The position numbers were made by a program, and so were the translations under genes. Below the pieces are notes generated by a model. The model was not told the DNA's origin. It saw only the letters and a program-made list of their open reading frames with translations, and did no database searches. Below, piece by piece: positions 27,875 through 34,379 of a DNA stretch of 64,000 nt (its first letter is position 1; the number at the start of each line of letters is the position of its first letter). The DNA comes from Fusibacillus kribbianus (GTDB lineage Bacteria > Bacillota > Clostridia > Lachnospirales > Lachnospiraceae), in assembly GCF_030053595.1 (NCBI RefSeq), contig NZ_JASGBQ010000001.1, positions 162,382 to 226,381 of the forward strand. The letters are read 5' to 3'.

Positions 27875-28093
27875 TTAAATGTACTGTCTTAGCCATTCAG
27901 GCATATTAGGATCATCAAGAGCCCATGATTCCTCTTCATGTTCATCCTCTTCCCAGTTACTTTCGTCTCCATCAAAGAATTTCTGTCTGTGGCACTTGTA
28001 CTTAACAACCTGGTCACCTTCAAGTCTGTACTCGTTCCAATAGTAATTCTGTTTGCCGTAACCCTTCCATTCATTAGTAGTGTAAATAGTCAT
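27875..28093 (-). CDS. Small acidic protein, unknown
   Basis: 72 residues, rich in Trp, Tyr, Asp and Glu, with no recognised domain. AAAGGAG lies seven bases before the ATG. It lies between the HNH gene and the other acidic protein in the NERD-led operon; an overlapping frame inside it is a shadow. Confidence 0.6.
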   Translation of the reverse strand: MTIYTTNEWKGYGKQNYYWNEYRLEGDQVVKYKCHRQKFFDGDESNWEEDEHEEESWALDDPNMPEWLRQYI

Positions 28094-28121
28094 GCGCCTA
28101 CTCCTTTCGCTTCAATTGAAA

Positions 28122-28343
28122 TTATATTTTAAAAATATCTAATCTTCCGTTATGTACATCGTTATGATGCTTGTGACAGAGAGCAATAATATTGTCTACA
28201 CTAGCAGCTCCTCCAAACTGATGATCAACAATGTGATGTCCTTCAACGTGATCCTTTGAACCGCATACCTGGCAACGATTTCTATCTCGCTCCCTACCAG
28301 CTCTCTGAGCTTTAGTGTGTGCTGATGATCTGTTTCTTCCCAT
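28122..28343 (-). CDS. HNH endonuclease, short
   Basis: 73 residues. CQVCG and CHKHH hold the zinc, and GHHIVDHQFGGAASVDNIIALCHKHHNDVH is the HNH core with its metal-binding histidines. AGGTT-type ribosome site GGAGG lies nine bases before the ATG at 28343. Different from the packaging HNH at 53986. It could be a homing-type or defence nuclease; the basic N-terminus suggests DNA binding. Confidence 0.8.
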   Translation of the reverse strand: MGRNRSSAHTKAQRAGRERDRNRCQVCGSKDHVEGHHIVDHQFGGAASVDNIIALCHKHHNDVHNGRLDIFKI

Positions 28344-28348
28344 AATGA

Positions 28349-28543
28349 TCAACCTCCAATCCTTTTGGTTCCCTTCTGTAGAAGAGAACCTACGCTTGAT
28401 GTGAATCCAGAAGTAATTGTTCCTCTTCCAGAAGGTGCATTTCTCTGCTTCGACTTCATAATATCCGCTGATATTCTTGCAGCCTGGCTATCTGTTAATC
28501 CAGAGATTACTGCTACCACTGATTTGTCTTTTTTTCCTGCCAT
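28349..28543 (-). CDS. Small basic protein, unknown
   Basis: 64 residues, basic, with a Gly/Ser/Thr-rich second half. AAGGAGGGG precedes the ATG. Its stop lies six bases before the HNH start codon, so the two are translated in series. No family recognised. Confidence 0.55.
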   Translation of the reverse strand: MAGKKDKSVVAVISGLTDSQAARISADIMKSKQRNAPSGRGTITSGFTSSVGSLLQKGTKRIGG

Positions 28544-28557
28544 AATTCATCCCCTCC

Positions 28558-28773
28558 TTAAAATGTAGTAACCACAATTTCATCAGTGGCAGCCTGTACT
28601 GTGTTATTTCCATAGCCGATGGTGACAATGTGTTCAATATCAACCCGTAGTCCCATCTCATCCTTGGCTAAAGGTATGATATCCACCTCTCCATTTTTTC
28701 TCTGAACTGCAATAAACTCTGGTGTCACGTTGAGTACCTGATCACCTTTTCTTAAGACTCCAATCTTCATCAT
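28558..28773 (-). CDS. Small protein, unknown, beta-rich
   Basis: 71 residues with alternating hydrophobic residues (VLRKGDQVLNVTPEFIAVQRKNGEVDIIPL) that suggest a small beta-barrel or SH3-like fold. AGGAGG lies upstream of the ATG pair at the start. It follows the DUF1232-like protein by 12 bases in the NERD-led operon. Confidence 0.55.
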   Translation of the reverse strand: MMKIGVLRKGDQVLNVTPEFIAVQRKNGEVDIIPLAKDEMGLRVDIEHIVTIGYGNNTVQAATDEIVVTTF

Positions 28774-28785
28774 CTGAATACCTCC

Positions 28786-28935
28786 TTAATCTTCCAGGGC
28801 TTCTCTGCCCTTTGTTGCTGCAATACCAAGTAGTAATACAATGATGTCATCCACAGGACCCGGACATGCATCAATCGGTGATACTATATACAAAATCACC
28901 AACACAAGAATCATTCCCTTTGCCACTCCATTCAT
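28786..28935 (-). CDS. 49-residue DUF1232 (YkvA-like) membrane protein
   Basis: Starts MNGVAKGMILVLVILYIVSPIDACPGPVDD. A single hydrophobic segment is followed by YxxSPIDxxPxPVDDIIVLL, the core of the DUF1232/YkvA motif, so this is a minimal form of the family without the flanking helices. GGGAGG lies upstream, and the ATG begins three bases after the stop of the NERD gene, so it is probably translated with it. Function of the family is unknown. Confidence 0.75.
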   Translation of the reverse strand: MNGVAKGMILVLVILYIVSPIDACPGPVDDIIVLLLGIAATKGREALED

Positions 28936-28937
28936 AA

Positions 28938-30017
28938 TTAAAAACCTCCCTTTCCGATTGTATTTGCTGCAATAACACCTGAAACCACACTAATCACTAC
29001 AGCTGCTGCAGTACTTCCGGCATATTTAAACTGCTTCGATGTGAAGAGTGCTTTCATTACAGAAGTGAATGTAAGCTTCTTGTTCTCTACCGGCTGCTTC
29101 TTAGTTGTCTTCACAACTTCAATCACAGGTTCCTCTTCAATTTCAACTTCAGTTTCCTGGTTCTTAGCAAATTCAAGAGTTGCCATGAGATTGGCGAAAT
29201 CAGCTTTATACTGATTTACATCAAATTCAAACGGATACGCTTCTTTATACTCTGCATCTTTGATGATCATCTGAAGGTTATCCATCTCATCAACTGTCAT
29301 GATGTCGTCTAATCTATAACCATCGATAATGTATGCAAGCTGGCTTACAAAGCTGGTTCGAATATGACGATACTTGTTCTGAACCTCAATTCTGTTGTTA
29401 GTAAAAACAACAATGCTTCTTATCTGAATATGTCCATAACCTGCAGCTTCCAAAGCCTTTCTAAGGAGACCTTCCTTTACGGACATCTTCTCAGCAATGT
29501 TGCTATCCCACTTAAGGAACTCACCGGTTCTATAGTAGTTTCCTTCTTCGTCAATGAAGATATTCTTTGATGTATTCTTTACCTCTACGATGGTTACGCA
29601 CTTAGGCGTGATTACCACTGCATCTAACTCTGTGTGAACTTCTCCGTCGCTAAGTTCTACATTTCTGAGAACCCTGTTCTGGGATTTCAAATACTCAAGT
29701 GTCTTGAATGCTTTATACTCTCCCCTGTTTCCTGAAATCTCTGCCTTGATAAGATTGCAGAGTACCTTGCATCCTTCCTTAAACTTTGCAAGTTCTTCAT
29801 CTGCGATATCGCCACAGTCTGCATTAAGCTGTTCCAGATGTCTTTCTACGTCCCAGATCTTCAGCTCTGCCGTTGCAGCATGCTCACCACTAAAAGTAAG
29901 CTCTACGATTTCCTGCTGGAGTGCAAACATCTCATTAAGAAGTTCACTCTTGTGATAGCTCTCCTTTCCAAAAGATTTCATTGCTGTCATAAGTTCCTCG
30001 ATTCTCTGTGTCTTCAT
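28938..30017 (-). CDS. NERD-domain nuclease-related membrane protein
   Basis: 359 residues. A helical N-terminal part (1-~110) is followed by a NERD domain (about 115-235) with LKSQNRVLRNVELSDGEVHTELDAVVITPKCVTIVEVKNTSKNIFI, the restriction-like D-xVK core, and RSIVVFTNNRIEVQ. The end, after about 330, is one hydrophobic segment with Gly and Ala, likely a membrane anchor. Likely a DNA-processing enzyme at the membrane. AGGAGG precedes the ATG. It is first of seven genes under the 30095-30122 promoter with the TGCAAC array. Confidence 0.8.
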   Translation of the reverse strand: MKTQRIEELMTAMKSFGKESYHKSELLNEMFALQQEIVELTFSGEHAATAELKIWDVERHLEQLNADCGDIADEELAKFKEGCKVLCNLIKAEISGNRGEYKAFKTLEYLKSQNRVLRNVELSDGEVHTELDAVVITPKCVTIVEVKNTSKNIFIDEEGNYYRTGEFLKWDSNIAEKMSVKEGLLRKALEAAGYGHIQIRSIVVFTNNRIEVQNKYRHIRTSFVSQLAYIIDGYRLDDIMTVDEMDNLQMIIKDAEYKEAYPFEFDVNQYKADFANLMATLEFAKNQETEVEIEEEPVIEVVKTTKKQPVENKKLTFTSVMKALFTSKQFKYAGSTAAAVVISVVSGVIAANTIGKGGF

Positions 30018-30094
30018 TTTTGCTTCCTCCTTGATTGGTTATTTTTTATGTTCTGTTTTTGTCTTAACTTACTGTTCCGTTGCTTTGTAATTTC

Positions 30095-30122
30095 ATTATA
30101 TCGAGCGTTGCATTTTAATCAA
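30095..30122 (-). promoter_or_regulatory. Promoter of the NERD operon with TGCAAC spacer box
   Basis: Minus strand TTGATT (30117-30122), 16 bases, TATAAT (30095-30100). TGCAAC (30107-30112) lies in the spacer, four bases after the -35, exactly as in the promoter at 34142-34170. A repressor bound there would block polymerase. Confidence 0.7.
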
Positions 30123-30138
30123 TAGTTCTGTCAGTTAT

Positions 30139-30264
30139 CGCAACGCATCGCATTATGTTGCACCAAACAAGGTATTTTACCCATCTATTGCAACTACATA
30201 TATGTAAACGCAACTCACCTGTACCAAGGATACGGTTTTGCAACTTTTCACCCCTAATTGCAAC
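30139..30264 (-). repeat. Helically phased TGCAAC array 1
   Basis: Plus-strand boxes (C/T)GCAAC begin at 30139, 30189, 30209, 30239 and 30259, and an inverted box at 30157. Steps are 50, 20, 30 and 20, all multiples of ten, so the boxes face one side of the helix. The 345-base gene-free stretch 30018-30362 holds this array, the NERD promoter and the cargo-operon terminator; two more boxes are at 30345 and 30355. Confidence 0.85.
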
Positions 30265-30303
30265 GATTTCTATCCCATAGAACACAAATAAGCTCCATAA
30301 ACA

Positions 30304-30332
30304 ACAAAAAGACCAGGTTTTTACACCTGATC
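30304..30332 (-). terminator. Terminator of the cargo operon
   Basis: Minus strand: GATCAGGT pairs with ACCTGGTC across a short loop (30311-30332) and T5 follows. It ends the phosphoribosyltransferase operon before the NERD promoter region. Confidence 0.7.
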
Positions 30333-30362
30333 TCCTTGAAAAATTGCAACTAATTGCAACAT

Positions 30363-30866
30363 TTATATTAAATTAAACAACCGCATCGTTGTATCAGGAC
30401 CCTTATCGCCCTTCTGTTGCAACACCTCGGCGCCAACGAATGAGTTCTCTGAAACCCTTATTGTGTATAACTGCTTATCAAATAAAGACACCGCCTTTTG
30501 ATTAATCACACATGAGGCGACCATCATATCTGGTTCCAGTATTGCCATTATGGTTTTCCCGGTATTTATAACAGAATCCACCAAAATAACATTCTTTGTT
30601 TTTGGTCTTACAAAAGTATCCTTCTTAGGATCATATGTTTGAAACTTACACCCTAACTTAAAATACATTCCTTCAGCAAAAAACAAACCGCCTCTTAGCA
30701 TTGCAACTATTGTAGTATCCTCAGGATCTAACTCCAGGAATTTTTCTGCTAATAGTTCACCCAATTCCATATGTGCTTTGGCCAGAGATGGACCAGATAT
30801 ACCAGAATTAGATTTAGTTATAGCTATCAGTTCATTTACCCTACTATTCTTTTCGATTTCAAACAA
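30363..30866 (-). CDS. Phosphoribosyltransferase, type I fold (cargo operon gene 4)
   Basis: 167 residues. SGPSLAKAHMELGELLAEKF and TTIVAMLRGGLFFAEG resemble uracil phosphoribosyltransferase, and VILVDSVINTGKTI is the PRPP-binding loop. The C-terminal uracil-specific loop of Upp is not obvious, so the base or acceptor may differ. The TTG start at 30866 is chosen because GGAGGGG lies seven bases upstream and it overlaps the preceding stop; a GTG at 30893 has no ribosome site. It is the last gene of a four-gene operon that could make a modified nucleotide (inference). Confidence 0.75.
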   Translation of the reverse strand: MFEIEKNSRVNELIAITKSNSGISGPSLAKAHMELGELLAEKFLELDPEDTTIVAMLRGGLFFAEGMYFKLGCKFQTYDPKKDTFVRPKTKNVILVDSVINTGKTIMAILEPDMMVASCVINQKAVSLFDKQLYTIRVSENSFVGAEVLQQKGDKGPDTTMRLFNLI

Positions 30867-31917
30867 GCACCAACCCCTCCAGATCTCTTCCACTAAGTGA
30901 CGAACTTACAGAACCATCTTTTTTCAATACAAGATATGAAACATCAGCCTGCTTAAGCATGAAATAATCGTTCATGCTATCGCCAAAGGCTATTACTTTG
31001 CTTCCTCGCTCTTGTAAGAACTTAGCTATGAAATATTTTGTATCAGAGCACATCTTATGTCCGTAAAATAACGGAATGTTATATTTATCCGCTATCTGTT
31101 TCCACGAACCATAATGTCCTGTTGTGAGAATTACAGGATTTCCGTTTATCTTATCCTGTATATTTTCATTTAGCGTTATATTCATGGTTTCGATTGGCTG
31201 AATTGAATAATCAATGAATCTAAGATAATCTGATAATTCACGGTTATGCCTCCATGCCTGGAAACCCGAATAAAAATTGCCATCAAACAAATGTGTTTTA
31301 TAACCAAGAAGCGCGCTAGTATCTTCTTTTATGAATGTCTTATCTCCATCAATTAGAGAAACAACATCAGCCTTGACAATCTCAGCCGTAATTTCTTTTG
31401 CAAAATTTACGCAGCTATACCCAGCAACAATACTATCTATAAACTCTAATATAATACTAATATCCGGAAAGAATCCTTTCCCTGGATTGTCAATAATATA
31501 AAAGTCTTTATTGTTTTCATGGCAATATGCACGCAAGGACTCCACCTCGAACTTCTGCCATTGTTCTATATCATATTGAAGATATTTGTTATTTCTTATT
31601 GAATCGGACATTCTTTCAGAAATAATCTTGGGATCCACATATAGATAGAGAAACGTGTCATACAACTGCCCGTCTGCTGCTGTAAAGACAACAGTGTCTC
31701 CAAAAGAGTAATGGCCGTCCATTATGAATCTGTCTTTTTGTCTTAACTGTAATGCCAGCTCTTGTCTTACTGCTTCTTTCTGAGCATCTGTAAGATCGTG
31801 GAAATTAGGAGCAAGTTCCTTTAGCCGGGAACTTCCAGAAAGAACCTCCAGGTTTCTTACCGCACTAAGAATATAAGATTTGCCAGCTGTAGGTAATCCA
31901 TATAATCCTATTCGCAT
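30859..31917 (-). CDS. P-loop kinase fused to HAD phosphatase (cargo operon gene 3)
   Basis: 352 residues. The N-terminal half is a P-loop kinase of the nucleotide kinase type: GLYGLPTAGKS at residue 4 and DRFIMDGHYSFGDT near 62. The C-terminal half is a HAD-fold phosphatase: nucleophile motif LIDGDKT near 188, TTGHYGSW near 266 and GDSMNDYFML near 314. The family acts on small phosphorylated metabolites. A kinase joined to a phosphatase suggests a nucleotide-like substrate. The ATG overlaps the radical SAM stop by ten bases, with AAGGAG in front. Confidence 0.8.
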   Translation of the reverse strand: MRIGLYGLPTAGKSYILSAVRNLEVLSGSSRLKELAPNFHDLTDAQKEAVRQELALQLRQKDRFIMDGHYSFGDTVVFTAADGQLYDTFLYLYVDPKIISERMSDSIRNNKYLQYDIEQWQKFEVESLRAYCHENNKDFYIIDNPGKGFFPDISIILEFIDSIVAGYSCVNFAKEITAEIVKADVVSLIDGDKTFIKEDTSALLGYKTHLFDGNFYSGFQAWRHNRELSDYLRFIDYSIQPIETMNITLNENIQDKINGNPVILTTGHYGSWKQIADKYNIPLFYGHKMCSDTKYFIAKFLQERGSKVIAFGDSMNDYFMLKQADVSYLVLKKDGSVSSSLSGRDLEGLVLV

Positions 31918-32843
31918 AAACTCTCCTTATAGCAATGATTTCTATCAAAATCAAAATTCAGTGTTTCCAATTGTGAGAATGGCATGTCACTTTTTCCAAG
32001 CGGTGCCATATCAATACAATTGCCGCATATGTATACATTTCCATTCGCATAGAAGAAATTGTTCATTCCTGCTCCGCACATTCCTCCATACATCGTACAA
32101 TCATATCCACCGGTCCTGACATTCAGATGTTCCGCTGCCTTTTTCAAAAAGACATTAAAATCATCAAGCGGAATGCCATATTGTCCAATCATTCTTGAAA
32201 ATGTAATCCGATTGTCAAACTGCCTGAAGAATTCTATAGTCTCTTCAGCATGTTGCAAAACATCCTCACCAACTGTGCAGTTCATGGACGGGTACTTTCC
32301 ATAAACTTCTTTATACAGCATAATCTTCTCCATGACCTTGTCATGCGTTCCACAACGGTATTTATCGTGAATTGACTTTATTCCATCGATAGAAAACCCA
32401 ACATTCACATGATATTTCTTGAAAAAAAGCAACATATCTTCGTTAAGTAAAATTCCATTCGATATGGTATACGCTGCAATCTTTCCGTTTTCAAGATATT
32501 CTGCAATATACAACAGATATTCTTTTAGAAGTTCAAAATCAAGCAACGGCTCCCCGTTGCCTACAAATCCTATTTTGAATATAGGGATATTGTTCTTTTC
32601 AATACTGTCCATTACATTATCCAGTATTTTTAAAACATCCATATTCTGAACATCGATACTTGATTTCTTTTCATGAAAATGGCAATATTTGCAGGCAAGA
32701 TTACAACGATTATTTATAGATATACAAATTCTATCAACCATTGTATCTTCGTCTACCTCCTCCATTGTTATTAAATTTCTTTCTATTATTATCGCCTTTT
32801 CTGAAGTTATCTCCTTTACGTCTTCCTGTCTCAAGGAATTCAT
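31908..32843 (-). CDS. Radical SAM protein with SPASM-like C-terminus (cargo operon gene 2)
   Basis: 311 residues. The [4Fe-4S]/SAM motif is CNLACKYCHFH (CX3CX2C) near residue 45. FVGNGEPLLDFELL and TISNGILL follow in the barrel. The C-terminus has CTMYGGMC, YICGNC and CYKESLC, a cysteine pattern like a SPASM auxiliary-cluster domain of peptide- or protein-modifying enzymes. AGGAAG supports the ATG at 32843, which places the start 110 bases inside the HTH-PIN-ankyrin gene in another frame; a later ATG at 32765 is possible. Substrate unknown. Confidence 0.8.
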   Translation of the reverse strand: MNSLRQEDVKEITSEKAIIIERNLITMEEVDEDTMVDRICISINNRCNLACKYCHFHEKKSSIDVQNMDVLKILDNVMDSIEKNNIPIFKIGFVGNGEPLLDFELLKEYLLYIAEYLENGKIAAYTISNGILLNEDMLLFFKKYHVNVGFSIDGIKSIHDKYRCGTHDKVMEKIMLYKEVYGKYPSMNCTVGEDVLQHAEETIEFFRQFDNRITFSRMIGQYGIPLDDFNVFLKKAAEHLNVRTGGYDCTMYGGMCGAGMNNFFYANGNVYICGNCIDMAPLGKSDMPFSQLETLNFDFDRNHCYKESLCE

Positions 32844-34083
32844 GATATCTTCCTTCTGCAGTATATCCGTCACGATCAACAATTTTGGTATCTGCACCAG
32901 CCTCAATTAACAAATCTCTGCACTCAAGCCACCCCCAATAGCATGCCTTAATCAATGCAGTAAATCCATTTCCATCCTGCTGGTTAAGACTTGTTCGTTC
33001 GTCAGCAATCAATTCCCTGACATACTCCAACTTATTATCCCAGGCTGCAATCATGAGAGGCATATTACCGTCGTTCTTCTGTCTGATTTTTCCAGCATCA
33101 TGAGGATTACGACTACCCACATTTGGATTTGCTTTACACTCATGTAACAGGAATTTAAACATCTCAAAATCCCAGTTCTGAATAGAATGTGACAATGGCG
33201 GAAAATAATACTTTCCGCAATCTCTTCTATTAACATCAGCTCCATGTGCAATTAACCATTTAATCTTTTCCTGACGCTGATTCATTGGCATTCTCTTATT
33301 TCTTACTACGGAGATAATCAGTGTATTACCATCTGGAAGGTATGCATTTATATCATCAGCATTTGGTATCTTGATTTTGAGAATACGCTCAACATCGTCA
33401 TATGAATCTGCATAGTAATCATTCAGCTTCTTAAGACTATTGATGTCCATAAGATTCTGCTTTGTAATCATGTATTCTTCCAAGAATAAAGCCCTAACAG
33501 TCTCATGACCACTTAATCGAGCGGCAAAACCAGCATCATATGTGATAAGATCTGCTTCACAGCTAAATTCCTCTGCTGCTTGTTCCGCAACACCAATTAT
33601 CTTGCAGTCATTATTATCGTCGGTTTCTTCTCCGGTATAATCCATTGTTATTACGTTTTCATTACCACCAATGCTCTTAAGCAACTGCCATGCCTTTGAA
33701 GCCAAGCCATTTGTGTTATGATCCTTTATATTATCTAATTCATCAACAACAATCTTAGGAATGATAACTCGACTATATTCTTTACTAAGTTCATCAATTA
33801 ACTGAGGATTTTTTAATAGAGCCGACGTGTCGATGACTACTATTTTCTCTCCGCGTAAGAATAAAGCTTTCTGTTCGGGAGTCAGGCCTAATTTATCACA
33901 ATAATCCTCTGCGAAACCACGAACAGTCTTGTATCCGGTGTCTCCACCAATCTTTTCTGCTCTGGATAATGTTGATTTATTGCATCCGATAAGTTCTGCC
34001 ATTTCAGCTTGAGATTTTCCGTTTTTCTCTCTAAGCTCAATCATTCTTTTCCTTAAGAAATCACATTTTGCCTGTTCGTTCAT
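32734..34083 (-). CDS. HTH-PIN-ankyrin protein (cargo operon gene 1)
   Basis: 449 residues in three parts. (1) An XRE-type helix-turn-helix, KSQAEMAELIGCNKSTLSRAEK (~23-44). (2) A PIN RNase domain of the PhoH/YlaK type (~80-210): IDTSALLKNP, IVVDELDNIKD, DDNNDCKIIG and LITYDAGFAARL supply the acidic metal-site residues, but no PhoH ATPase follows. (3) Ankyrin repeats (~270-415), such as NMPLMIAAWDNKLEYVRELI and GFTALIKACYWGWLECRDLLIEAGAD, then a Lys/Asn/Gly-rich tail. It may be the regulator binding the TGCAAC boxes as well as the nuclease effector (inference). Confidence 0.8.
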   Translation of the reverse strand: MNEQAKCDFLRKRMIELREKNGKSQAEMAELIGCNKSTLSRAEKIGGDTGYKTVRGFAEDYCDKLGLTPEQKALFLRGEKIVVIDTSALLKNPQLIDELSKEYSRVIIPKIVVDELDNIKDHNTNGLASKAWQLLKSIGGNENVITMDYTGEETDDNNDCKIIGVAEQAAEEFSCEADLITYDAGFAARLSGHETVRALFLEEYMITKQNLMDINSLKKLNDYYADSYDDVERILKIKIPNADDINAYLPDGNTLIISVVRNKRMPMNQRQEKIKWLIAHGADVNRRDCGKYYFPPLSHSIQNWDFEMFKFLLHECKANPNVGSRNPHDAGKIRQKNDGNMPLMIAAWDNKLEYVRELIADERTSLNQQDGNGFTALIKACYWGWLECRDLLIEAGADTKIVDRDGYTAEGRYHEFLETGRRKGDNFRKGDNNRKKFNNNGGGRRRYNG

Positions 34084-34141
34084 AAAATCAAACCCTCCGT
34101 TTGGAAATAATCGTTCGCTAGCCCCTTACGGACCTGATTTG

Positions 34142-34170
34142 ATAATAGCATTAAGTTGCATTTCTTTCAA
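34142..34170 (-). promoter_or_regulatory. Promoter of the cargo operon with TGCAAC spacer box
   Basis: Minus strand TTGAAA (34165-34170), 17 bases, TATTAT (34142-34147). TGCAAC (34155-34160) lies in the spacer four bases after the -35, as at 30107-30112. GGAGGG and the ATG at 34083 follow. Confidence 0.75.
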
Positions 34171-34185
34171 TATTTTTCACGATAT

Positions 34186-34311
34186 TGCAACTATTTTTAA
34201 ATAATTTCAACATCCCGCCTTTTATTCGGTGTTTTTGCAACCAAATATACACTTACGCAACCAACACTCGAATAAGATAAAAAAATGCAACCTACCAATG
34301 ATAAATGCAAC
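34186..34311 (-). repeat. Helically phased TGCAAC array 2
   Basis: Plus-strand boxes begin at 34186, 34206, 34236, 34256, 34286 and 34306: TGCAAC four times, one CGCAAC, one TTCAAC. Steps are 20, 30, 20, 30, 20, so three pairs repeat every 50 bases. The 296-base gene-free stretch 34084-34379 contains this array, the promoter and the endolysin terminator. Confidence 0.9.
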
Positions 34312-34358
34312 AAAAAAGCCTGCGAGCATCAGAACATACATCCCAACACCTGCAGGCT
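34312..34358 (-). terminator. Terminator of the late operon (after endolysin)
   Basis: Minus strand: AGCCTGC (34352-34358) pairs with GCAGGCT (34317-34323) over a loop of 28 bases; T6 follows. It separates late genes from the cargo operon. Confidence 0.65.
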
Positions 34359-34379
34359 CACCTCTGTTTCCGTATTCAC

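Noticed and set aside
30139..34311. TGCAAC arrays as CRISPR or as ends of a transposon
   Set aside because: Units are only six bases, spacers do not differ in the CRISPR manner, and both arrays point the same way and sit upstream of promoters.
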